From Adiantum capillus-veneris (lineage: Eukaryota > Streptophyta > Polypodiopsida > Polypodiales > Pteridaceae): a stretch of DNA of 64,000 bases. The stretch spans positions 82,993,838 to 83,057,837 of the forward strand of contig CM043953.1 of NCBI GenBank assembly GCA_014529385.2, written 5' to 3'. This document shows positions 10,690 to 21,746 of this stretch, piece by piece; position 1 is the first letter of the stretch; each line of letters opens with the position of its first letter. The position numbers were made by a program, and so were the translations under genes. The notes beneath the pieces were generated by a model. It worked only from the letters and a program-made list of their open reading frames with translations, did not search any database and was not told the DNA's origin.

Positions 10690-12457
10690 CACTCCCATCA
10701 TACTTTGGTCGGACGTAGCACTCGCGGGTCTCATGGTTGGTCCATTTACCCTTGATTGCACACCATTTTTGTGGCCTAATTGGTTATCCCTATTGAGGTA
10801 TCCCTTGTCCTGATCCCCTCATAGGCACTTTTTGCATGTTGTTCATCATGTCGTTCATCCTTTTGAGCATATCTTCTATGGTTGAAAGTGATGCTGCAGC
10901 CACCGTTCCCACTTGTGCGGTTCAATGGATGCTGTTTTCTCACTTTGGTTACCCCTAGGGACATCTTTTTCGTTGAAAATATCACAATTGTCTCCTAAGT
11001 CAATAGCATCTGACACACACTCTTCTAGGGTTGTATGCTTTTTACTATAGAGTATAGCATGAAGTTCTTTGTTTAGCAATCCCTCTAGAAACAAAGATAT
11101 GAGTCTTTCTTCTACAGGTATCTCTAGCCCTGGGCATCTGGCAATGTATTGTTTCATTTGAGTTGCACAATCCCTAACAGACTCACCATGTTTCTGTTTA
11201 AAGCTGTAGATTTGAGCTACCGTATTATGTTTGATACCCGTTTTGGACCAAGTAGCTACAAATCCTTGAGCTAATGTGTTCAACTCCATGATTGACCTTG
11301 GTGGAATGTTTTGGAACCATGTCATGCTTTTCCTTCTAATGTCATTCCAAACCCCTCGAATTGAGTATGGAAATCAAATATATGTTTTTCTCTTAGCACT
11401 TGCTTAAAGCTTGCAAAGTGGTCGTATGGATCACCTGATCCACTGTATTTTCTGACCCATTTTGGAAAATCAGCTGGTCTGACGTGTCTGTTTGGTGCAA
11501 CTCCCGGTCTCCTAGCAGTTGGTCTTGTTCCAAGTCCTTCAAACCTGTCTCTTGGAAATAGTGACTCATGTAGCCCTTGATTGGCCTTAGTGTCACCCTG
11601 TTTTCTTCGTGATGAGGTGGTTTCTGGTTTCTTAACATTAATCTCAGATGATCTCTCGCGGTGTTCATCTCTTGGAATTGTTTTTGGTCCTTGTCCCAAT
11701 ATCCAATTCCTTATGGAATACCCTTGGTATTTGGTTTGTTCTACCTCCTGAGGAGTTAGCATAAGAAAGTTGTTGTTATAACAATCCCTAAACAGGTAGG
11801 TTGATAGGTTTACTAATCCCTTATCTTTGATCTTGAAGATATAGATGATCTTCATGGCCGTAAGTTGTCTTGATTTGGCATGCGAAGTCCACCGAAGATA
11901 TTTTACGTTTCTATCCTCCCAGCATTAGACTACGATCATAGGATCATCCGTACTAAGCTGTTTCAAAAGCTTCAAGTATACTTGATCGTATCCCTCGAAT
12001 TCTAAAGTTGGTGGTCCTTCTTTTGTTGACATATCTGGGATTATGGTGTTTACTTCTAACCCCCATTTGTCTATCACACTGGGGTTTTCGACTTGTACAT
12101 ACTGAGTTCCGTTTCTGTCCATGTACATTTTTCCTTGTTTGTTTTCCCTAATCTATTCTTCGAACTCAATACCACGGTCATCAATGGGAATAGCATACTC
12201 TTCATTAGGATCTAGGTAAACTTGAGCTCTATGGCGATTAGTTTTATAAAAAGAGAGTATATGATTATAGCACATTGTCGTTCCGGTGTTGAGTAAGAAG
12301 ACATTTCAGATGTTTAATCTGGAAAAGTGTCTGAGACTTCTTCAAGAATAGTGTGCAAGGAATTGCCTTGATTCACGCTTTCTTCGGTGGATACTCTACT
12401 AGAGGTTTCTCCAAGTATGCCCTGATTTGCAAGTACACGACCAGATCTAATGTTCAT
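10690..12457 (-). pseudogene. Gypsy A gag, copy B (internal copy)
   Basis: Starts at ATG 12457 (MNIRSGRVL) and runs down to about 10690 in broken frames. The block at 11530-10950 is a retrotransposon gag domain: KYSGSGDPYDHFASFKQVL, then a WFQNIP motif and the YSFKQKHGESVRDC helix. A degenerate CCHC-like knuckle (C-x8-H-x4-C, second Cys lost) lies near 10760. It is a tandem copy of the gag at 12490-14321, start-to-start distance 1,864 bp. It joins directly to RT sequence. Confidence 0.82.
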
Positions 12458-12489
12458 ATAGACTTATGAAGCCCTGGTTAGAGTACCAT

Positions 12490-14321
12490 ACCCATCGGTG
12501 GTCTTTGAGATGATGCCATGCTAGGATGGTATCTGTACATGGGTTGTCCTTGTGGCCTCATGGGCACGTATTGAATATTTCCATCATACTTTGGTCGAAA
12601 ATAGCACTCATTGGTCTCATGATTGATCCATTTACCCTCGATTTCACACCATTTCTATGGTCTAATTGGTTGTCCCTGTTGAGGTATCCCTTGTCCTGGT
12701 CCTCTCATAGGTGCTTTTTGCATGTTATTCATCATGTCACTCATTATTTTGAGAATGTATTCTATGGCTGAAAGTGGTGCTGCAGCAGCTGTTCCCACTT
12801 GTGTTGGTTTGGTGGATGCTGTTTTCTCACTTTGGTTATCCTTAGGGACATCTTGTTCATTGAAAATATCACAATTGTCTCCTAAGTCAATAGCATCTGA
12901 CACACACTCTTCTAGGGTTGTATGCTTCTTGCTATAGAGTATAACATGAAGTTCTTTGTTTAGCAGTCCCTCTAGAAACAATGATACTAGTCGTTCTTCT
13001 ACATATATATTTAGCCCTGGGCATCTGGCAATGTATTGTTTCATTCAAGTTGCACAATCCCTAACAGACTCACCATGTTTCTATTTAAAGTTGTAGAGTT
13101 GTGCTACTATGTTTGATCCCCATTTTGAAACAAGCAGCTACAAATCCTTGAGCTAATGTGTTTAAGTCCATGATTGACCTTAGTGGAATGTTTTGGAACC
13201 ATGTTAATGATTTTCCTTCTAATGTCATTCCAAACCCCTCGAATTGAGTATGAAAATTGAATATGCATTCTGCTCTTAGCACTTGTTTAAAGATTGCTAA
13301 GTGGTCGTATGGATCCCCTGATCCACTGTATTTTTTGACCCATTTCTGAAAATTAGCTAGTCTGACACGTCTATTTGGTTCAACTCCTGGTCTCCTGGTG
13401 TGGACCTGTTCCGAATCGTTCAAACCAGTCTATTTAAAATAGTGACTCATGTAGCCCTAGACTAGCCTTAGTGTCACCCAATTTTCTGTGTGATGAGGTG
13501 GTTTCTGGTTTTTAACATTACTCTCAGAAGATCTCTCACGGTGTTCATCTCTTGGAATTGTTTCTGGTCCTTGGCCCAATATCCAATCCCTTATGGAATA
13601 CCCTTGGTATTTGGTTTATTCTACCTTCTCAGTTATAACAATCCCTAAATAGGTAGGTTGGTAGGTATGATAATCCATTATCTTTGATCTTGAAGATATA
13701 GATGATATTCATGAGTTAGTTGTCTTGATTTGGCATGCGAAGTCCACAAAGATCTTTTACATTTCTATCCTCCCAACAATAGACTCCGATCCTGGGATTA
13801 TCAGTACTAAGTTGTTTCAAAGGCTTCAAATCAACTTGATCGTATCCCTCGAATTCTAAAGTTGGTGGTCTTTCTTTCGCGGCCATATCTGGGATTATGG
13901 TATTTACTTCTAACCCCCATTTGTCTATTACATCAGGGTTTTTGACTTGTAAATACTGAGTTCCGTTTCTATCCATGTACGTTTTTCCTTGTTTGTTTGC
14001 CCCAATCTCTTCTTTGAAATCAATACCATGGTCATCGATGCGAATAGCATACTCTTCGTTAGGATCCAGGTAAACTTGAGCTCCATGGCAATTAGTCTTA
14101 TAATATGAGAGTATATGCTTATAGCGCATTGTTGTTCTGATTTTTGAGTGATTCAAATAAGAAGACATTTCCGATGTTGAATCTGAGAAAGTGTGTGAGA
14201 CTTCTTCAAGGATAGTGTGCAAGGAATTGCCTTGATTCACACTTTCTTCAGTGGATACTCTACTGGAGGTTTCTCCAAGTATGCCCTGATTTTCTAGTAC
14301 ATGACCAGATCTAAGGTTCAT
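12490..14321 (-). pseudogene. Gypsy A gag, copy A (leader-proximal copy)
   Basis: Begins at ATG 14321 with MNLRSGHVLENQGILGETSS and stays open to 13716. It continues after stops and frameshifts at 13423-13085 and 13044-12655 with the same gag domain as copy B (KKYSGSGDPYDHLAIFKQVL and LFLEGLLNKELHVILYSKKH). A degenerate zinc knuckle follows near 12640. It extends about 60 bp further than copy B before the duplication joint near 12485-12490. The two copies differ at many sites, so the duplication is not recent. Gag would form the particle that packages element RNA. Confidence 0.82.
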
Positions 14322-16273
14322 AAAGACTTATGAAGCCCTAGATAGAGTACTTACCTTTGGATTGACTTGTCGTCAATTTCTTTCAAAAAACTTGATTGCA
14401 ACTTCTGTCAAGCTACTGATTCCTTGTCTACAACTTGAGTCCTGTACAAATTTGATCAAGTTAGCTATTCTTTCATAAAGACCGTATAGTTGTAGTTGGT
14501 CTATGTGTATCACTGCAAATCGAGCTAATTGAGTCAACAATTGATATTTTTAAACTCGACTTTGGCAAAAATCAAAGGATTAATCTGCAACTCGAAAACT
14601 GAGTGAACACGTTCCAATTTGGATCTGATTGAACCCAAAATTTCGTGGTGGCCTTGTATTATGTTGGTCTAACACTGTACAAGCTCAAAAGTCAATATTG
14701 GTGCCTCTGTGTTGCACTAGTAAATAATCGTGATTATTTATTTTTGTCAGGTTTTTGCACTTTTTGGATTGATTTGCCAAGTGTACAACGTGTTAAGGTC
14801 CTTGGACAAGTTTCAACAAGTTTGGAAAAAATTTGTTCAAGTTTATTAATTGTTTCATGTCCGCGGACTCTGATTTCAAGAATCTGGCTTAAGTCTCAAT
14901 TTTGTGATCCAAATTTCACCAAAATTGATTTGTGTGGTCTACTTGATATGCTTGACCTTGTGGTATGCCAAAATATGCAAGATTGTCAATTTTTGAAGCA
15001 AATGTAAATAATCACGATTATTTACTTTGGCTAATTTTTTGCAAGTTTTTGTCCCAACCTTAACACAGATCTGTTAAGCACTTCAACTTAAGGTCTCTAG
15101 CCAAGTTTCATCAAGTTTGGACTATTTTTAATCAAATGGTCATCAGTTTTTTGTCCGGAGACTGACTTTGCAAATTTGGTCACAATTTTCAATCCAATGA
15201 TCCAAATCTTACCAAATTTGGTTTGTGGGCTTATTAGAACATGGTAAAATTAGTGGTATGCTAACTTAGCAAAAAAAGTTGAAAAATGGAACAGATGTAA
15301 ATAATCGCGATTATTTACAACTGGTAACTTTTTGCATCTTTTTGGTCAAGTGAGCATGTACCCATGTTTATCACATCAATATAAGCCTATAAATCAAATT
15401 TCATTGAGTTTGGACAAATTTTTTTCCAATTTACACTCAAGTTTCAAAAAGTCAGTACAAACTTTAGTTTTTACCCAGCTTTTTGCCAGTTTGGTGATCC
15501 AAATCCAATGTGCCTTTACAAAAGTTGTTTATACACATGCAATGAGTCATTAGTATCAACCTTGGTCAATTTTGAGCCGAGAGTAAAGAATCACGATTAT
15601 TTACTTCAGGCTTGAAATGAACAAGTTTTTGCACTTTTTTCATGGAGAGTCTTTTCATGAGTTATTTTAAGCCTATGAATCAAGTCAAAACTTAATTTTC
15701 CTAAAATGTCAAGAAAAAGTAAATAATTTGAGTTTTTGCAAACTCTTGAAATTTTTGCCTCAAAGTGTCCTTGAGCTTATCCAGTGGTGCATACAACTTT
15801 TAAGCATACTCTCGAGTCGAATTGAGTGGTTTGGAGTCTTTTCGTGCTATTTCTAGCCGTAGATCTGAAATTCTGCACTTCAAATACCAACTCATAATGA
15901 CTCTTTTGGAGGGAGCAATGTTCTGAAATCCACCTCGGATCCTACTTATCCTACTCCTAGGCTCTCATGCAATTGGGTTGTGGAAAGTGTCCACAAACAC
16001 TCATTTTCTTGTTTTTTATGGTTTCGTGAGCATTGATCTTAAGACTTATTTCATCTATCAACCATTTTCAAAACCCTAATCTAGTTCTATAATCCTACAA
16101 TTCTAAAGGCACTTGACAAGTACGATTGCTTCCAAGCTACCTCTACACAGCAAAAGACGACAATCTTAAGCTATGCGATTTCTAAAAGAAAATTTTTACT
16201 CTAGGAGATCCTAGAGGAATTTAAAAGATAAATTTACAAGACGCTTGTGTTTTAACCTAGTTTAGGTCTCTTC
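14322..16273 (-). other. Gypsy A 5' leader (untranslated)
   Basis: About 1.95 kb between the primer binding site and the first gag ATG, with no supported coding sequence. Most of it is the tandem array described separately. Long leaders with tandem subrepeats are known in Tat/Ogre-type plant elements (family knowledge). Confidence 0.6.
14720..15730. repeat. Tandem array of ~284-293 bp units each with a 22-nt palindrome
   Basis: Palindromes lie at 14720-14741, 15004-15025, 15297-15318 (perfect: GTAAATAATCG plus its reverse complement) and 15583-15604, with a half-site at 15719-15730. Spacings are 284, 293 and 286 bp. Units also share internal text, for example a CAAGTTT-rich block about 90 bp after the palindrome and GTGGTATGC about 50 bp before the next one. 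Another isolated variant is at 16628-16645, beyond the PBS. Confidence 0.85.
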
Positions 16274-16293
16274 GATTCCCGACAGCGGCACCA
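16274..16293 (-). promoter_or_regulatory. Primer binding site of gypsy A (Asp-tRNA type)
   Basis: Minus strand TGGTGCCGCTGTCGGGAATC, two bases inside an LTR edge ending CTCACA. It resembles the plant Athila/Tat primer site (TGGCGCCGTTGTCGGGGA type) complementary to a tRNA-Asp 3' end. It fixes the 5' end of the element internal region and its minus orientation. Confidence 0.75.
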
Positions 16294-16295
16294 AA

Positions 16296-17212
16296 TGTGA
16301 GACGTGTGTCTAACCTCACTATCCTATCTTATTGCAGTTTTAGCGAGAACCACGATTAAATTGTTAATCCATGGGACGAAGTTGAATCGACTAGTGCATA
16401 GAGGCTACAAGAGGTTGTCAATATCTCAAAAAACAACTAACAACTCGCATCTAACTCAAGCTACACTCAAGTGACTGAAATCACCAAAAGCCAATCGCTT
16501 ATCGACAAACAAATCACATCCGTTATAGTATCAAATGACATCCAAATGTAACAAAACTTCTAGGACATGTTTATAAGACCTAAGCACACATGATTATGGT
16601 CTCAAATCCCACTTTAGGTCAAGTGCCAAAATCGCGATTATTAACAACAGTGGATTTTTGACCTAGTCGTTTTTGACCCAAAATGCACCTAACTGCTTAG
16701 CAATGATGCCCCAATACCCCGCCTATGCTTAGTTTTTGATTTTGAAGTGTAAATTCCTACTTATGATGAAAATAGTCCGCGGATCGGCGACGCCAAAATC
16801 TACAAAATACTGTGATGTGGTTACGTCAATGCTATAGCTCTTACCTGCAACAGTCGCAATGCAACAGACGTGAGTGCAATGTGACAACCGGAGAGGGAGT
16901 AGGAAGCATGAGAAGGAGAGAAGTGAGCCCTATTAGCTCACGCTGTGTATTTCATTATCCAAAACCTACAAATAACTTACGAAAATTTGCTTTTATACCG
17001 TAGCCAAGGTTTTTGGTGGTCAAAACTATTAATTTGGGAGCTCTAACTAAAGATAGGTAATGGTAGGTTGATACAATCTGGAAGCTTGTAGCCCAGGCTA
17101 AACTATTACAAGGTTTACCCGAAAAAATAAGAGTTACAATATTCTCGATTTATAAAAAATAATAAGTATTTTTACATGAGAGCTACAAAAAATGGTATCT
17201 GTGTTAGCTTGC

Positions 17213-17216
<4 letters not shown>
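16296..17216 (-). repeat. Probable 5' LTR edge of gypsy A, extent unknown
   Basis: On the minus strand the sequence ends CTCACA immediately before the PBS, as a 5' LTR should. It contains one copy of the AATCGCGATTATT palindrome at 16628-16645. I could not find the partner LTR, so the outer boundary is unknown; the GA microsatellite at 17217 is used only as a limit of description. No gene is seen. Confidence 0.4.

Positions 17217-17284
<68 letters not shown>
17217..17284. repeat. (GA)n microsatellite, 68 bp
   Basis: Uninterrupted GA dinucleotide run. It encodes only Arg-Glu or Ser-Leu type readings. Confidence 0.97.
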
Positions 17285-17289
<5 letters not shown>

Positions 17290-19281
17290 GGTGGCCACAT
17301 ACAAAATTCGTTTCCTTGAGATAAAATTTTAGTAAATTAAATTTCTTTTCGTGTTTTTTGCACTATTTTTCTTTATTTTGAGGTGGAATTTCTCCTTTTT
17401 CCCTTGCTCTCAACTGACGTTTTTGAAATTGAAAACAACACAATATTAAGCTAAGATACATTTTTCCTAAATACTGTTGCAATCTCTCTCTCCCCCCCTT
17501 TTGATGCTCTCTACTCCTCTCTTGAAAATTCCCATTCGAGAAAGGTATCAAAAATTTGCGAGTGTCAACTCACACCATTGTTTCAACACTAGAACCAAAA
17601 AAACACTACAACTACCTAAGCGACACAAGGGTTGTAAATACCCAAGTCCCTCTTGTAGTGTCATTTTCCTACATGCGCATAGATACTGTCAAAATCCACA
17701 TGAGAGAATCTATCTATCTATAGAGTTAATCTCTTATTTCCAGTCATTTGACTCTTCAAATTTCCTATTTTCCATTACTCGCTCCAATACTTGAAAAATT
17801 TATGTGTTATCCTGCTCTAGAGATCCACTTACTTCATGTTTTAAAGACTGGTGCAATTCTTGGTTCTCAATTTTCAAATTGTTACTCAAATTTGGATTCA
17901 TATTCTGCACTTGACTTTCATATTGTTGCTCCAAAATAGCAGCCACATTAACTCCATCATCTACTACATCTCTTTCTCTTGGTTGGTCGACATGTCTGGC
18001 TTCGTCTACCCCGATCACATTCGCATCGGGTTCACCAAATTTTCAAAGTACGCATCTCTCCGGGGTCGATCGAGAAAGCGTTGGGCTTTTGGCTGTAGAT
18101 GGAGAAGCAGCCGGGGTGCAAACCAACCGAAATGAGTTCGGTTAGGGATGTTAAAAGGAAGATAAAGTGACACTTAGAGAGAAATTGTGAAAGAATATCA
18201 CATATCAGAACAGAGTCAGTGGGCTTAAAACAAATTAAGACAAGATATTCCCATTAATCCCATATCTGGAACCCTTGATACAAATCAATTGCATACGCCA
18301 ACCTGATATGCCCGTCGATTTGCAATCCCCTATTCCGATAACGCAATCCCGATGAAAAAAATCCACAAATCACCAGGTACACTTCACCCTGTTGAACTCT
18401 TTTGCCTATAAAAATTTCAAAGAAAAATTCCTTCCACCTTGTGCTTCGACGAGATTTGCCTTCCTTCTATCAACTTGTCTGAGCCGTCTTCCCCCAAGAT
18501 CGATAGAGAGAGAGAGAAAAATCTCGTTCATGATTTGTCATAACTTCCCTCTTCGAGGGTGAGAGGGAGATCCTCAAAAGCCTTTCTTGATTCTTTGTTT
18601 CTCCCAAAGAAGCCCTCCTTGAACTCTTCTTGTATTCTCCAAAATGAGCACTCTCTTGATCTTCCTCCCTCTCCTTTGAAGGGTCCCCCCAAGTTTCCAA
18701 AAACAATACCCTTAAACTTGCAAAAGAGTTGGCCTTTTGGGCGCATGAGGGCCCCCTATTTCAGGCTCGGCCCTCTTTTTCTTGAGCTTGCATGAACTAT
18801 TCCTTCTATTATTGGATGGCTTGGCCTTCAAGGCATGTGGGAGGCTCCCCTTGTTGTCACAACAGTGTGACAAGTGTGGGAGATCCTCCCCTTTACTCCC
18901 CAACCAAAAGAGACCCTGTTTGGGCCGTGGGCACGATGCATTCCCTTATTGCCACATCATCACCATTTACGAGTGCCATCAATGGCACCAACATATAGCG
19001 CGGCCGATGCACATCCCACACTGTCAACTACTACGCCCATAACCACCACCTGCAGTGCCACCGATGCTACCCGCCATAGCCAACCAACATTAATCCGTCT
19101 CAACCACCTTGATGCTAATGAGCTATTTGTTCTCTAGCATATATATGGAAGCGTCTTATGAAGTCAAACCCCATATGGGACATACCAAACAGCCATATGG
19201 TGGAACCTAGTCAACTTGCCCTCCAATTTCCTCCATAGTTCCCATAGAAGCCTCAAAAAAATTCATTTTTTCATCATTCTT
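17285..19281. other. Stretch without recognisable gene
   Basis: Short ORFs on both strands lack homology I can recognise. A minus-strand ORF at 18018-17800 is Gln/Asn-rich with a coiled-coil look, and several overlapping short ORFs crowd 18470-19137. Some of this could be LTR or leader of an unidentified element. Confidence 0.5.
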
Positions 19282-20517
19282 CTAGAGCTCGCTAATTGAG
19301 GCACAAAGCTCCTCTTCCCAAGCCACAAATCCTGCTGCATGCTCATCTCCTAGGCTACCTTCCATGATGGCACCGATGCCCCTAAAATTTGCTATACCCC
19401 TGAATCGAGGCAGCCAAAACCATTCAAAATCATCTGACAACTTTTGGCTGGTAACTTCCACCATCTTCAGCCAGCCATACTTGGCACTTCGACTTCCGTT
19501 TGATGTGCCATCAACTCCTATGCCCTTCATATACCATATAGAAACCTCAAAAAATTGGTGAGGCTGCAAAAACATTAGATGGCACATCAGCCAAGATGAC
19601 GAAACCGGCTCAAAGCGGACTCTGACAAAACCTTGTCTGGAAATAACTTGGCATCCGTAACACCAAAAGATGACCTGAAAAGACCAACATGCTCCACATG
19701 ATGAGTACTTGAGGCCCATGCATTCACTTTACCTCTGATGATCCATCTGCAACAACTACCCAATCCGTCTCAGATTTGCAATGCACTACAACTTCAAACT
19801 TTAATATCTTGCACCGTGTAACTCTGTTTGATGAGCTATCTGGACCCGCTTTTCCACCCTTCAAGCTCTACATATTCAAGCCAAAATCCATCACTTTGGA
19901 CATCCTTCACTTCCCACACTTTGAATCCCTACCTAGAGATCTTTTGGTCTAGAAAACACATAGAGCATACATCACTGCTGCCACTTGCTGACATACAAGT
20001 AGTAACATTCTCCATAAGTTTGGCAAAACCTTGAATATCTATGTAGATTCATATCTTTTACCCCGTTCCTACAACGTGGCACAACATCCACCCCCTCTAA
20101 ACCTGCATAGCCTCCAGTCTGTGCCAACCATTACGCCAAATTGTTGGATTATTTGAATATTCTCTCCTCCAAGATCATAAGGAAACACAAAAAATTCCCA
20201 GCAATAGAGCATAAGCATGAATTAACCCGTAAATCATCATGAGCCCCACCTCAATGATATGGTGAATAAATCAATCTCCCGAAACCATGCACATACCCTT
20301 CTACACCCGGATCAAGCGGCGTATGAATTAATCGTTTTGAACCACACATATAATTGTTTCCTCTTGTATCAAAAGCTAGCTCCACATCCCCTACACCATA
20401 GGGTAACAAAGAATCCCATACAACAATAGGAATCACGAGATACTTACATATCCCTCATGAAACTGGTTCATCCAATTGTTGATCATTAATCACAGGTATG
20501 AGGATTGGTAATACACC
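19282..20517 (-). pseudogene. Unidentified degenerate coding-like fragments
   Basis: Minus-strand pieces at 20436-20251 (containing CGSKRLIHTPLDPGVEGYVH) and 19719-19282 (145 codons, Trp-rich) follow the unknown ORF at 21400-20518 in the same direction. I do not recognise a domain. The pieces could be the decayed 3' part of the same unit. Low confidence that any of it is coding. Confidence 0.25.
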
Positions 20518-21400
20518 TTAACCCCCTCTAGCATCAAAATTCCAATCATGCATACCTGGATATATCAAGTCTGTGGAAAAATCCTCTTCATTGGACTCCG
20601 AATATGCATCCAAAAACATTTCCCTAGTTTGTATAGGCCCCAAACCCAATAGAGCATCATCCAACAATTGCATAAGGTCATCATCAACCATATGTGGATA
20701 AACATGCTTATGCATAAAACCAAATTTCTCAATACCGCTTGCATTGGTAATTGAGAAGCCTTCAAAGCTTCATCCAATAAGCACATAAGTTCAACGTCCA
20801 CCACTTTAGAAGATTCCTCTATCCCCGAAATCTCAGGCTGCAAACTAGGCTTTCCACACATGCTATGCATAATATCCACAATTGTTGTAGACTGCTCATC
20901 GCGTTTCTCCCCCTCATCCAAATATCTTTGAACTTTTGTAGCACAAATCTTAGCTTGCACATTGAAAATTGCATCAACTGTCCTGTCCATATCATCGTCA
21001 CAATGCAACCAATCATATGCAACACCAAGAGATTGCACTTTCGTGTGCACCCCCTCTCAATAAGAATCATCAACTTGATGATCATTCTTCCATAAAGTGA
21101 GCCCCGTGTCACAAAATCTTGATAAAGAAGGAGTACACACCCCCTCTAAATTATTATTTTTCATATCTATAAGCACATAAAAGCCTTTAAAATCTAGTAT
21201 ATCCAAACCTTGTAAATCTGATATACACACGTCCTGTAGATGCTCATGTACAACTACACCTTGTGAACCCTCAAGTGTGTACAAACCCTCTAAACCCTCA
21301 TTCTTTTCTCGACCCTGCAAGTCTTCAACTTTAGCCATTACCATGGAATCAGCAATTCCAAGCTTTGTGTAGAAAGCTTGGAAAACCTCTTTAAGCGTGA
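20518..21400 (-). pseudogene. Unknown acidic ORF with Leu-x-Gly motif and internal repeat
   Basis: A minus-strand frame from about 21400 to 20690 is open except for one TGA at 21057-21059. It can start at ATG 21342. The first part has a recurring L-(E/Q)-G pattern (DLQG, GLEG, TLEG, DLQGLD, NLEGV); the second part is acidic and helical (YDWLHCDDDMDRTVDAIF). After a frameshift the frame at 20715-20518 repeats a block: ELMCLLDEAL upstream is matched by DLMQLLDDAL. No known domain, signal or catalytic motif is visible. The upstream end abuts a (GT)n microsatellite. It may be a decayed host gene or an unknown element ORF. Confidence 0.35.
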
Positions 21401-21431
21401 GGGTGTGAGAGAGGGATTGGAGGGATATGGG

Positions 21432-21433
<2 letters not shown>

Positions 21434-21471
<38 letters not shown>
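21434..21471. repeat. (GT)n microsatellite, 38 bp
   Basis: Uninterrupted GT run. On the minus strand it gives a Thr-His string that is not a real protein. Confidence 0.95.
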
Positions 21472-21475
<4 letters not shown>

Positions 21476-21615
21476 AATGGAAGAGAGAGAGAGTTACTAT
21501 CTGCGCCTGCATGGGTTGCCTGTGCCGACACCAAGAATGAGGAGGGAGGAAGTCAATGGGATTGAGAGATGGAGAGACAACGAGAGCTGAGGGAGTGAGG
21601 GGGGGAAGATGGGGT

Positions 21616-21631
21616 ATGTGTGTGTGTGTGT

Positions 21632-21727
<96 letters not shown>

Positions 21728-21746
21728 TAGATAGATAGATAGATAG
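21616..21746. repeat. Compound (GT)n-(GA)n-(GATA)n microsatellite at the 3' end of the LINE fragment
   Basis: A short GT run is followed by (GA)n at 21636-21721 and (GATA)n to 21746. On the minus strand the LINE fragment ends directly in (TATC)n then (TC)n. Simple-repeat 3' tails are known for some LINE clades; alternatively the microsatellite grew from a short tail. Confidence 0.93.

Larger units (their letters stand above)
5155..16295 (-). mobile_element. Ty3/gypsy retrotransposon 'gypsy A', degenerate, internal region
   Basis: The internal region runs on the minus strand from the primer binding site at 16293 to a polypurine tract at 5171-5156. Order along the element: leader with palindromic tandem repeats, gag copy A, gag copy B, RT, RNase H, integrase (split by a piggyBac-like insertion), and a post-integrase region with a retropepsin-like segment. 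The order RT-RNase H-integrase is diagnostic of Ty3/gypsy. No chromodomain is seen, and the Asp-type PBS fits the non-chromovirus (Athila/Tat) side of the family. All coding parts carry stops and frameshifts, and protease is missing from its normal place. It is therefore a dead copy. Confidence 0.8.

Noticed and set aside
14720-15730. Regularly spaced palindromes as a CRISPR array
   Set aside because: Spacers of ~260 bp are themselves repeated, not unique short spacers, and the sequence is eukaryotic retroelement leader.
18470-19137. Cluster of overlapping short ORFs on both strands
   Set aside because: Up to four frames overlap with no homology; likely chance in G/C-richer sequence.
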